A DNA stretch of 64,000 nucleotides from Patiria miniata (taxonomy: Eukaryota > Echinodermata > Asteroidea > Valvatida > Asterinidae). How positions within the stretch are numbered: position 1 is the first letter of the stretch; each line of letters opens with the position of its first letter. The translations under genes and the position numbers were made by a program. Location: contig NW_024037074.1 in the NCBI RefSeq assembly GCF_015706575.1, positions 26,711,334 to 26,775,333 of the forward strand. Direction: 5' to 3'. Below are positions 46,042-59,500 of this stretch, in pieces. Below the pieces are notes generated by a model. That model worked only from the letters and a program-made list of their open reading frames with translations. It ran no database searches and was not told the origin of the DNA.

Positions 46042-47512
46042 TATGTACGCATATACAACACCAATGGTTCATATAAGTATGACAAAAAGCATTCTGCAGA
46101 TAAAACATGTTCAAAATTAAATACTTGCTCTTTAATGTATTTCAACAATCTGTGATACAGATATTCTGATAAGTTAGTATTAAATCAATTTATACAATTA
46201 AAAAAGAATCACTCATTAACTTGATCAAAACACCCTCAAAAGAATTCAGAACAGTTCTGAAATATTTAAACAATGAAAAGTTAGTATCTTAAAAGAGTAT
46301 TTCAAAGTGTATTAAAATAGGAATGTTGCTTGTTTGGCGTTTTATTTGCTTTTGTGAAAATGCTGTTTGTTCTTGGGCATGAATGGAAAAGTGGTTACTA
46401 GATTCTGATTGGTCAACTATTTACCATCTGCACCGTGATTGGTGGAAGACACGTTGATTTTGGAAACGGCCAATTCAAATCGGGGCAACAACAGTCCTGA
46501 GAAAGACTACATAATCTTGCAATGGTGATTTCTGGAAACAACACGAACCTTTGGTGTATTTATAACTAATTGGGAAGTTTATATCTCTTTAAGCCAATAG
46601 TAATGGAAGATTTTGGAAAACACCAAAAAAAAAAACAAAAAAAACCCAAAACACTTGACTTTTTTAAAATTCAAAATCGTTGCATAACATTTGTCAATGA
46701 AAACATATTACATGTAAATATCCGCCATAATTAAAATATAAAATGGAACTCTGCCTAACTTTGCATCTCACACTAACGTTTCTTTATTAAAAAAAGATAA
46801 ATTTACAGACTTAATAGAAAGACAAGGATATTTCATAATCAAGGTTTATAACATACAAATGCTCCTTTCCGTCACGTCAGTCATTTTGTGCCACTTGTTT
46901 CGGGCCCTCAAAGGACAAAATAGTTGCACCAATTTTCACAGTCATTCTCATTTTAGCACAAACAAAATAGTACATGTATTCATAAATCTTTTCTGCATAG
47001 CTATGGTTGGTAAAAAAAAATATTTCAAACTGAGAATTATAAATATCAGTACACATTATTAAAACTGAATTACAATCTTTGGTATGAAGTTGGATAAAAA
47101 AATCATAACAGTTTTGTTTCAATTTTTAACACTTGATTTTTTGAAATGGCATCATTACCTGAAGGTGGGACACAGTTTTTTGTTTGTTAGTGAATGGGGG
47201 CAACGTATTACGACAATTTGCAAAGTTGTTATCGAGCCACAACGCATGTCAATCACAAGTCAGGGTTACAAGTTGTACTACAATGACAAAGGATTTTGTC
47301 ACATTTCATTTGAATAGTCTGTCTCTTGAAACTGAATCGCTTGATGAGACTAACTTGTGATCACTTACGAGGCCTTAATTTTAATACTATAACTTTGTTC
47401 AGCACTTTGTCGTATAAAAAAACCTACATAAATATAGACAGTCACAAAATATTTTTACGAGTGGAAGTGGCAAATGCATCACTCAAGACAACGAGTTGAC
47501 TTTGCTAGGCCG

Positions 47513-50500
47513 TCAAAGTTCTGTCTGCAAGTCGCGGTTGTCTCCGTCCAGTGTACTGACTCGTATCATCTCCTGCGTGGTGATGCTGTACCGCTTGCCC
47601 CTGCAAATCAACCAATAAAGATCACAGGGGTACAATTTGTAGCAAAACAGAGACGTGTGGTAACGATACACATGTGCTCCCTCAACTTCGTAAAAGGTTT
47701 TTTTCCTTTTGCGCCGCTATTCTACCGATGAAGGGCGTGTTCAAGAAATGTATGAATGTAGTTCAGACTGACCGACAGACAGTGTTGTAGCCGAGTCCGT
47801 CACACGTCCCATCAAAGATAAATTTTACAACTCCCTTTCAGAACTCTAGTCGCTAGTGACAGGGGATGAACAATAACAAAGGATCGTACTTTTGCCACAG
47901 TTTGTTGAATTTCTTGTGACTTGACACGAATTTGGAGGACTTGTGATAGTCATGATAGAGTCGTTTGGGACTCGACAATTAACATTGCATGCTGTAAAGC
48001 CAAGCAGTCCAGCGGTTAACACCTCCTTTTCGTATAAATATCATGGTAGCAGATTTGTGATTGAGTTACAATGTAGTTACAGTCGTCAATCATAAGTCAA
48101 TCACTAGTCAATCACTAGTCAAACACCAGTCAATCACTAGTCAATCAGAAGTCATTCACAAGTCAATCCCTAGTCAATCACCAGTCAATCACTAGTCAAT
48201 CACTAGTCAAGCACAAGTCAATCACTAGTCATATCACAAGTCAATCACAAGTCAAACACTATAGTCAATCACTAGTCAAGTACATTAGTCAATAAGTCTA
48301 GCACCGGCCAATCACAAGTCAATTAGTCACAAGTCAGACCCCTTTAGATGTCAATGAATCAGTATTCCTGACATTATGGCAACAAACAACCAAACCAAGC
48401 ACTAGTCAATCACTTGTCATATATCACAAGTCAATCACAAGTCAAGCACTATAGTCAATCACTAGTCAAGCATAATAGTCAATCACTAGTCAAGTACATT
48501 AGCCAATCACAAGTCAATTAGTCACAAGTCAGACCCTTTTAGAAAATGAATCAGTGTTTTAATTCTCACATTATGGCATCAAGCAACCATGAAACATACA
48601 CACAAAATCACTGTTGGACTAGAACGCAACAGAAAAGGCATGTTCTTCCAGGCCACATGTACATGTAGGTAGGTCATTTCTATAAATTTCGGGTCCGAGT
48701 GCGACATTGTTTCCGTCCCCTGTTATCTTGGTACTTTGTAATTTGAAGAGCGACTTCAAAATATTGTTTGTTTGTTGGGTAGGTAGTATTTGCTATTCAT
48801 AATCACTCTTAAGAGGACGACTGAATTCCGGAGTGCATCCAGAATGATAACATCCTTGATGTCACATGTAACAGGAACAGGATTAAAAAGTGGACCCCAA
48901 AATTATAGAACGAAAGTGATTACAAGGTTAAGAGCATACCTAAAGATTAAGCTAGAAACTTAAGGTCTTGAAATCTATGGTTGTGATTAAGAATGGTATT
49001 TTTTTTTCAAAGGATCACCAACCACAAAGCCAAAGCCCTCTTCAGATAAATACATTTTAAAAGAGAAGAAAGTAGTAGAAACAGGTGATTAAAGAGAGAG
49101 AGAAAAGCCATTGTCATTGGGGAGAAACTGAGAGATTGCAACACGTTTTCCAAAAAGATGAATAGAAAAGGCAAGTATGATATGAATGATGGCACGTTTG
49201 ATTTGAGTGAACAATGACTAATATGACACATAAAACCAATTATTGCCCTTGGAAAAAAATGTACAAATTAAGAAAGATGAATGATTCAATGCTAAGATAT
49301 GAAATATTATAAGTTATCCCGCGAGCGCGAGTGGAACACGGAATAAATGTAGTGCGTCTGTGTCCCACATATTCGGCCGAGTGGTATGTGGGACACAGAC
49401 GCACTACATTTTCCGTGTTCCACAAGCGCAAGCATGATAACAAATTTATCTTCAAGCAAACTTGACGCGCAGTAAAGTTGGACCATCAATTTACACGAAC
49501 CTTTTAGCGGTTTAGCGCATGCAGCTGGAATGTCGCTCGCATCTTGGAATAGTGCAACACGCAGGGTGCGATATGGACCGTGCAATACAGCCTCATATCA
49601 CACTGTTGTTGCCATGGATCGATAATAAAGGTTATATATTGAAAGGTTGGGAGTTGTTGGGAAATGGACAGATTTTTCTCAATATATTATAAAGTTGTTA
49701 CTGATGAAACTGGTGTTCTATCTTTGGTCAGGTCATGGGGTAGTGGGACCAATATGCAAAAAAAGTAAATGACACATCAGCAAGCAGGATCGTGAGTATT
49801 TCAAATCAACAACATACACCAGTGTGCTCCAGTGTCTTGCCAGGAATCTAAACAAAACACACACACGGCAAATGCTGGCCCGAGTTTGTAAGTGTTTTTT
49901 TCATATGCCAAAGTATCACATGTGAAGGCATTTAGCTCAAGGCGGGGATGTGTACAAATATCTGCCAAGGGGGAGGGGGGGGGGGGGGTCATGACAGCAA
50001 CATGGCTGTAAATGTCTTAATATTTGAGTATGGAATGAAATTCCTTCAAGGTAATATACAACATTTTCTTTTGGTGTAATGGATGGATTTGGGGTTATAG
50101 CAAATAGGACCACTATTGTTACACTGACCCGTTTAAAGTTTTGTGTTCATAGAAAAAAAACCGAGACAAATATGCTACAGGTTCTTGTAGTCTGGTTCCC
50201 TGACCCTATTTGAGATGAAACGGAGCAACTTATAGACGCTGAGAAAATGTCAGGTCAGGGAACGAGACTAGCTGGCTTGCACCTGTGCACAGACATGTAA
50301 CCGATTGCAAACATAATGTTGACTAACCATTTGGGTAAAGTAGTGCAACTATATGAAAAAAAAACCACAGTTTTTTTTTCTCCAATGATGGAAATTGATG
50401 CAAAACTTCCACTTTTCTTGAAAATGACAGCACACCAGGTATCATGATTTCACAGACTATTATCCGCTTAAAATCAAGTTTATTTTTGGATGTTTGCAAA

Positions 50501-53500
50501 TGTTGTATATTACCTTTAAGTACGTACATGTACATTAAATGAAATGAAAGAATTTAATGCGCAATGACGTTCGAGCAGACATATGTGACCTGTTCTGTCC
50601 AAAGCAGACGCTTCTGGGCAGAGGTTGAAATTGAGATAGGGCCAAAAAACGTTGTGGGGGTGATTTTTATTGATTTTCTAATTTTTGCATATTTGTAATC
50701 CTGCACATGTCTAAAATATATTATAAAAGTATGAAACCCTAATTTGAACTCTACATATACTATTTTTGATAATTTTGATAAGGTATATCAAATAAAGAAA
50801 TAACTGTTTTGTGACGTTCGTGGCCATTTTCTCCGTTTTCTACTTTTCGACACAATGAACTTCAAAATAGCATAACTCTGCCCAGGAATGACCGGTTTCA
50901 AAAATTAAACCACCTATTAAAAGGAAAAGAGCATATGTTAACAATATGTAAAAATAACATTTTCGACCTTATGCCCAGAAAAGTCTGATTTTGACAGAAC
51001 AGGTCACATATAGGCTCGCCGTCAACAAGGAGCTGATACATTTGTATGTCTGCTCACTATTTTGGACACAGACAAATTCGGGCGGAATGCCACTGCACAC
51101 CCACAAGGCTCCAATCAATGGAGAAACCACTGCCCCGTGACGGATTATCTGAACAATAGCTAGCACAATGCTTTCTTTCTCCATTGAAAGGGGCCTCCAT
51201 GATAGGATTGATAGCATGCCGGATTGGTCTATATCAGCTCAACGTATGATGAACAAGACTGAATGAATCAAATTAGGTTTTGTCCTTCACCGACATTTTT
51301 TAAACACTGTATACTCAGTGTGTTACCTCCCGAGTGAAAGTTGGAAAAAATCACTCGGGTGGGACTTGAACCCACGACCTCCTGCTTTCTAGTGCAGATG
51401 TCTTACCACTTGACCACCGAGCTAACGGGATCGGTTGGCCGGTTCGAATCTGATGTACATAGCAGCGGGTACCGCATAAACTATTATAAGATTGAATTTT
51501 GCGTTGGATTGATATAAATCACGTCGGTGAAGGGCAAAACCTAATTTGATTTACATCACCCCGACGCAAAATTCCATCTTATAAAGACTGAATGAGTCTG
51601 CAGAACCGGAGCCTTACTTTGTATTATTTTATGGCTTTTATGCATGGAATGTTTTCGATTATGTATGGAAAGAAATAACGGAAGATTACATACATGAAGG
51701 AAGAAGAGGTACATGTATATTTAGCTGGTATCACACAATCAGGCTCAAACCAACACATGTTTTTTCTTTTCTTCAAAACTTACCACAGACATGAACTACA
51801 GTTGAGCAATTAGTCTGAGGATTTAGAAACATACAAAGGCACAGTCTGTTATTAAACAAGACAATCACAGGCAAAAACTACCATTCAATTTCACAGCAAG
51901 CCTGTGTGCATTCAACAAAAACTAACATGGCTACTTTTTAATTTAGTAACCTAGCAAATCTAGCAGTGCAGTACTATTTGGTGTTTGTACATGTATTCTA
52001 GCTACGGATTTCAAGTAACATTAGCACACAACAAGCAAAAAACAACAACAAACACACGTACACTGCTAGAAAAATGATCTTTTTATTAAGGTGTCAGCAT
52101 GACCAACACATTAGGTGTCATTTGTCCATCCTAAAAAATTTCCCTCAAAAATTCCTCCAAGCCAATTATCAGAGAAAATAATGTTTCTTGTAAGGAATAA
52201 TTACAGCAAACCATGAACACTACACCACTGAGAAAGCAAACCGGCGTGGTATTTTGTTTTAATCTCATAAAGTTATGAAGTGGTTTGCAGGACTGCAAAA
52301 AACTGACAACATACTTTCAGAACCTTTGTTGTAATTTACGAAAACCAATCCTGAGAACCCAAAGTTGTAACCGAGTCCATCACAAGTCAAATCACAAGAG
52401 AATCACAAGTATAGCCTTGGTCAAGGCGTTCGACAATTGATGGTCATCCACGAAGAAAACAGCAGCCGCGCACTATGCAATCACACGTACTGTACGGAGC
52501 GGCCAACCATTGATCATCGGACTCTATCGTCGAACGCCCTGGCTAGGCTATCACAAGTAAGGCCACCAGTAACAGGGGATGAAAAATTATCAATTCAGTT
52601 TCCCCCACAAGTCATTTGGGACCTCAAACTGAAGGACTTATGATCGACTTGTGAGGATTTGTGAGGACTTGGACCACACCTCTGTTAACCTACCCTCTGC
52701 TGTAGTTGGGTTTGTAGCCCGGGGGGAAATCTGGCAGCTCCTCTGGTACCGTGTCTCCCTGGCTCCCTGCCTTCTCCCCATTCACCCGCATGTCCTTGTC
52801 GTCAACCAGTGACGACATGACAACCGCGTGGTTGGGTGCGATCGGCTTGGACCACAAATGCACGACTCCCTTCTCGTTGGCGACGTCAATGTGGTTGTTG
52901 TTGATTATCACGGGGTCCCGTTTATGGACCGCGCTCCAATTTGGGATCGCAGTCTGATTGGGGTTGAATTGAGAGACAGTATCCCCATTGGGGTGACTGT
53001 AAGCGGTTGGTGCGGGTCGCAGTTTCGTGGGGTAGTTTGGACCGCCATTGTGGACAGCCTGTACCGGTACGTGGTTAGTTTCCCTGCGATTGCCGGATTG
53101 CAATCGGGCGGCATCATAGCCGCGTGTTGCCATCCTGGGCTGCTCATCCGGTCTGGTCCCGTCTGGGTAGGAGTCCAGACTGGGTCCGGCCTGGATGGGA
53201 TAACCCGGGGTCAGGTGTAAAGTCGTCCTGAGGTCAGTGACTTCCCCAGAGGTCATGGGGTCAGTGCAGGAGCGATGGACGTCCACTTCTCTTCGCTGGG
53301 TCCTGACTGTGGTCCGAGGCTGACCTTCTTGCCGTGGTAAGGTTTGCCTGTTTTCAGTTAAAAATAAATGCCTTGCTTATATAAGTATAACTAACGTCTC
53401 TTTTCTTGAGCAAGCTGGTAAAACTTTTGGCAAGCTCTTAGTCAGTACTAGGCATACAGTGTCCTTAAAATTACAGTGGTGAAGGGCAAATCCTAATATT

Positions 53501-56500
53501 AAAAAGTACTAACACAAATTCCAACATTTCATACAGATTGCAGTATCTGCTGCTACAACAGGTTTGCACCAGCCAGCCGATCCAGGCAAGCTTGCGCGGT
53601 GCTCATTTGGACGTCTTCACCTTTAATAATCTTGATGGGTGCAGTCCAACCTGAGCAAATTTGTGATTTTTTTACTCACAACATTGAAGATAACACTAAA
53701 TACAGTTATATTACATTATAGTAACATTTCTTGAGGGAAATGGGAACGGGCTGGCAGTATTGATATATAAACCTATATAGTATCAAGCTGCACCTTTTAG
53801 CCCTATAAGAGTAAGGTAAAGTTTTCTCAAAAGAACCAAAATCAGTCGAAAGACAACTATCAGTGTTTATTGCCATCATCTGTTGATGTAGCTAAACTTT
53901 GATATCTCACCTAAACCCCTCTTCGTGTTCGTTCCCAAGGCCCGAATCCTCCCTGCTGTGGGCCACACGCAGCCCTTCCATACCCAGCGTGGGGGATGGG
54001 TCTCCCCGGGGGTGTCTGTGAGGGTGTCTGTCATGGCCTTGGTGTGCATTTGTCAGCAGAGGTTCCTAGGTATGGGCAAAATTGTCAATAGGGTCATAAT
54101 AATAATAATTTGGGGGCTAATTATCCTTACTCGCAGCTGAAACTGAATTGTGAAGGACGCGCCTAAAACGTGGTCCAGCCAAAGGCATTTGCCCTTTAAG
54201 GCACAATGGAGCACAGCCAGAGATCAAAAGTGTTGCGGATTTTTTGCGAAGGGAGGAAAACCAGAGTAGCCCAGCGAAAAACCCTTGTGGCACAGGAGAG
54301 AATCAACGAACAAGTTACATAGGGTCCAAGCCGGGAATCGAACCCGGGCCACAGTGGCAAGAGGCGAGCACTTAACGCACTAACCAGCCATGTTATTCTG
54401 TTCCTAATCAGCAAAAGGATGCTGGGTATCTAGTTCAGATTTGAATGAAGCGTTTTTATAAAAGGCACATTGGAACAGGCCCAATAGCACCAATTCTGGT
54501 ACACATGTGGGCTTTATTAATATTTGTAAAGAACAACTCTGTAGGTACCTGGTTTCTCTTGGGCTGTTGGCGACCAAACATCCCTCCCCCTGACTGAAGG
54601 TAGCCTGAATAACTGCTACCCTTCACATCCCCGTTCTGGATAACAGCAGCCCCTCTGCTGCCAACCCCACCCCTGCTTTCCAATGGAGGGTTCCCATCGA
54701 TCCCAATGGGAGTGTGTGCTGGATTCCCAAGGCGGCTCACTCCATTCGGGGAATAAGGTGGGGGCGGGGTGCCCTCTGGCACCTGAGACTTTCTTATGAG
54801 GCGATGGCTTTTGGGAGATGCATTTCTAGATCGGTGTCTGGTTGAGTGCTCACTCACGTTGCTGTAAATCAGAGGGAAAGTACGAGCAATGAAGGAAGTT
54901 TCTGTCATGTAAGAAATAAGCTTGTGCAGTATTGGATTTGGAGATCGAGTCCATGGTATCTCATCACAAAAATGTTGCGCTGAGAAACTGCAAACTAGGG
55001 AAACTGCAAACAGACGGCATGGGCAGAACTTCAAAGGCCCTGCTGGATGAATTAAGCACAAATGTCACCTTATCTATTGGTAGATACGTGACCACAAGGA
55101 ATTTAAACAAGTTTTTTCGGTTGCCTTTTTTTCTCTCGGTATTTTGACATTTATTCCGTATTGTTCAGTATCAAAACGATATTGTCGGTATGTGGTATTA
55201 TTGAAAAAATAGTCCAAGCCTCAAGAAATGATTCCCTGATGGTTAGAAATTCTTGAACGCTCTAAAATCCATAAAAATTAGGGGGAAAACAGCTTATTTT
55301 ACTGTTTTCCAACGTCAAGTCTCGACACATTTTTCCAGGCATCGAATTAAAGCAAAAAGGAATAATTATTTCCATAAAAACTTAGGTAACCTGTCACTGA
55401 AGTCTTCATTTTTTCTACTTCTTGTCCGTGTGTGGGTGTCTTGCTTGGGACGACTGCTGTCTACTGTTCCACCGTCAAGACTGACCAAAGAAAGAAGGGA
55501 AAAGAATACGATTACTTTGGTAAGGTGACCTGCTAAGGGTTTTCCAGATTACAATAACATTTTGTACAAGCTCTATGTTCTGCACTAGGAGAAAAACTTA
55601 AGTCTGTCCTGAGCCAATGGCCAGTGTTTACCTCTGGTTTCTTTGACATGAATTGACTGAGAATATTTCTATTCCCTTGGTTGGGATGTCAGTCCATCGC
55701 AGGTTACTAGCCAGCTGATTCCCATACCCATTTATACTCCTGGGTGGAGAGAGGCAAAAGCATGGGGTAAAGTGGCTTGCCTAAGGACACAGCATATGGC
55801 CAGTGGCAGGATTTAAAACCCTGAACCTCATGAGTCACAAACCCCATCGCTAGGTCACACTCCCCACACAAGAGCATACCGATATAGCTACAAGGAAAAA
55901 GATGTTATGAAATTGCAAGCTGGAACTACTTCGTTGCTGTTTATGTTTACATTGCTGTTCATGTTTACTTACACAACGTTTGTGTAGGGAATACTGTGCC
56001 GTTCCTCCTCTGTGTACTGTCTTGGGTCGACCAGGTCCTTCTTGATATGCTTTTGGAACTCGGCATCGGTGCGATTGTTTACAAAACCCCTATGGGAGCA
56101 CCAAGAGAAATTTATTCTATTCAGAACTGTCACTGAAATTGGACATAAATGTGGCCAATTTACTGGAATACCTCTGTAAATATGCCACACTGTTGCCATA
56201 GCAAGTGACAAGTATGACATTCTTTTGTTTCTAAATTTTACATTCAGACTTTGCTGCTAGTTTATTTATGTTTTGGAAGCACACTCGCATTCTTAAATAC
56301 AAGCAAGGACAACAACTTGGCAGTTCCTAAGGCGTCTACTTTTCATGTAACTTCCAGAGGAAATTTTGAGGCTCACTTATTTTACACGTTTTGAGTGTAA
56401 CTAAGATTCCAGCATTTTGATGCCAACCGCTCTGAACCCCATCCTAGCCAAGCCCCAGCCCCTCTGACAAGAACCACATGATTGTGTAATAAAAATCTCT

Positions 56501-59500
56501 TAGTGAGCCGAGCAACCTCATCCCAGAGCATGGAAAATCAATCGTCCTGTCAGCAAGACTAGTCAGGAAGCTCAATCAACGGCTGTTTGCACTCTTCTGA
56601 CCACTTTACAACTTAAATTTGATACACAGCAAATAGTTGAGTGAATTTGGACTTTTACTATAACATGTCCTCCAAACTGTAGTACGGACCTGGAACCGTG
56701 AACGGAAAATGCCACACTAACGTCAAGGTTAAAAGCACACGTAGTACATGTCAGTCTGCTAGTTTCCGGTTTATTTGAACGTCTTGAAAAGAACTTGTAG
56801 CTTGAAAAATTAAAAGCAAAAAGAGAAACAAAAAACAGACAAAGTAGGGGACAATAAAAACCTACTGCCTTGAGGGATGATGATGATTATGATGATGATG
56901 ATGATTTCTACTCAGATGATAAAGGGATGAGCTTTCGCTGTCAGGGTATCTACATGCAAAAAGGGAATTAAGCAGGTATGCGGGTGACAAACAAGCAGTA
57001 AGCTGGCATTTCAAAAAGCAAGCAATATTATTAGTTACATAGCATTTGTGTCTGTAGCCGATTTCTACTACAGCAAAAGAGTTGCACGAATACTTTTTGG
57101 TAAAACCACTGTCGTCACAAAGTGATACATTTTATCAGAATTAAAATCCACTTCATGTTTTTAACTTTAATTATATACACTGCAGAATTGTCCAAATACA
57201 AAGACTATGGAGTCCCTGCACAAGTAGGCCTACTAAGGCTGTGACTTTGCATTTTATTTTGTGAACATTTAGCAAATATTTTAAGAACTGTTTAAACGTT
57301 TAAATGTTTAGCCATTCACAAAGGCTGACGCATGCTCACTATGTCTGCAGACATACTGAATCAACAATGGCAGTCATTGCAAAAGTAAAATCTTAAAGGG
57401 GCACTAGGTCCTGAAATCCCCAAAAATGTTATGTTTTGGATTGTTTACTTAGCCTTATTTCAAACATCTGGTTGAAAAGAAACCAACCTAATGTCTTACC
57501 GTTCCTGAGAAAAGGCAAAAAAAAAAACCCATTTGTTTACATCAGACATGACGGAGTACGAATATGTTTTTTGTGTCGTTCTCAGTGTACGATATACACA
57601 GTTGTGCGTCTCGGGAACAGCGGTGACCAATCTCCATCAGTGCAAAAAAAGTAGTTTCTTCAACGTCCGCAAAGGCGAACACTTTACGAATGAAATCACA
57701 ACTAGCATCCAAACAGCTCAAATTTATGGGGTCGCAAAAGTGGACCCCGAAATTCGTTCTCGCATGCATAATACAGGAATAACACAAAACGCCCAGTTTT
57801 GAAAGGATAGTTGTGTGCATGTTTATATCCTACTTTTAAATGTTGTTTCCGATTAACATCATCTCGTTCAAAGCGCGTTTTGTAGCCCAATTGGGCTGTT
57901 CCAGGACCTAGTGTCCCTTTAACTGCCCCGAATGTATAATCAAGTAAAGTATTGAAGTGCTTCGAAGGTTTTGCAAATTAAATAGGTTTGAAAACTTTGT
58001 TCATTATTTGTGCTTTGAAGGTTTAACTCCTAGGAAAACTGCGTGAATGTAGGTCCTTTTTATGTTATTCGGGTTTCATTTAAATGTTTTTGGAAAATTT
58101 GTAAACGAACTTTGGCATTGTTTTTGTTTAAAGGTTTGAACGTGTAAATGTCACATCCTTAAGGCCTATCCCCCTCAATGGTTAAAGAAAGTTAGGCGGG
58201 ACTTGTGAAAGCATTGTCGCTGTAAGCCTGGCACTCATGCAAAGATGCTATAGGTTTGTGAAAAAAATAAATTAATTTATTCATTCATAGAATTTTTGCG
58301 TGGAGGTCATGTAAATAAAATCAGGTTTTGCCCTTCACCGACGTATAAATACTGTATACTCAGTGTGTTACCTCCCGAGTGAAAGTTCGAAAAATTCACT
58401 CGGGTGGGACTCGAACCCACGACCTCCTGCTTTCTAGTGCAGATGTCTTACTACTCGACCATCGAGCTAACGGGATCTGTTGGCTGGTTCGAACGGGATC
58501 TGTTGGCTGGTTCGAATCTGATGTACATAGCAGCGGGTACCGCATAAACTATTCATAAGATGGAATTTAATCATGCGCAGTTTGTGCAATATGGGCTAAA
58601 CCCTTCACACGTGTGTCTCACACATGAGCTCTTATGAGTGGTCACAATTTGCACCATCTACTGTTCGTTCGAGGGTCCATACACTCACCCATCTTTCAGC
58701 CGCTTGACAGTAACTTCTTGGCCCTCTCTCATCTCACCCCTGACTAGTTTGTTTTCCTTGACGGCATTCCACTGGTCTTGAGAGCTAACCATCCTCTCCC
58801 GTGATCTAGGAGGAAAAAGTATGGCTTATTCAAATGTATAGGCAAATATTGTACATTAACTTCTTACTAGTCGCAAAGAGATACATGAAAAAAAGGCAGA
58901 GATTTAATTTCCATCAATCGTATAGGCTATTTGTTCAAAAGAAAAAGTGATTTTTGCAACTTAAAGGTACTTATACATTTGCAAAACATCAAAAACAAAA
59001 CTACCAAATAATTATGAAATACCTTACTTGATTGTACGTGAATAATAGTCTCAAGCATCCTGTTAAATCATGGCACCTGACTTGTTGCTATTTTCAAGAA
59101 AAGTGGGATTTTTGTATCAATTTCCAACGATGGTCGGCTGACATTCGATGGAAAAAACTTTTTTCAAATACTGCCCCCAATTAACCAAATTTAGTTATTT
59201 AAGACCACTTTTTGTTTGTGAGCAGGTGCCAGCCAGCCGGTCTGGCTCCCTGACCTGACAATTCCCGGACGTCTATAAATTGCACCGTTTCGTCTGAAGT
59301 AGGGTCAAGGAACCAGATTACAAGAACACTACATTTGTCTTGGTTTTTCCAGCACCTAAGAACACAACTTTAAACAGATCAGTGTTTAATCCATTTCTGA
59401 AAAAGTACATTCAAAACTAGGTTTATAATATATCATTGTAGAAGTTTTCAACACGATTTAATTTAATTTAAATAAATAGAATTCAAACTTAAAACCAATC

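Larger units (their letters stand above)
41814..47512. other. Region without a recognised coding gene
   Basis: Holds the zinc-finger 3' UTR, then AT-rich intergenic sequence with ACATGTACATGT runs (42945-43040) and inverted-repeat elements. The 3' UTR of the minus-strand gene probably occupies the right end; TTTATT (AATAAA on the minus strand) is at 46783-46788. No exon-like frame was found. Confidence 0.5.

Noticed and set aside
48082..48540. Short regular repeats considered as a CRISPR array
   Set aside because: Units are adjacent and degenerate, there are no spacers of constant length, and the context is eukaryotic.
51340..51430. Functional tRNA gene on the minus strand
   Set aside because: The T-arm is good, but the sequence is part of a repeated element with a second copy at 58.4 kb and lacks a clear acceptor stem.
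52828..53220. Plus-strand frame of 130 codons
   Set aside because: It is the shadow of the 654-nt exon of the minus-strand gene, which joins neighbours in phase.
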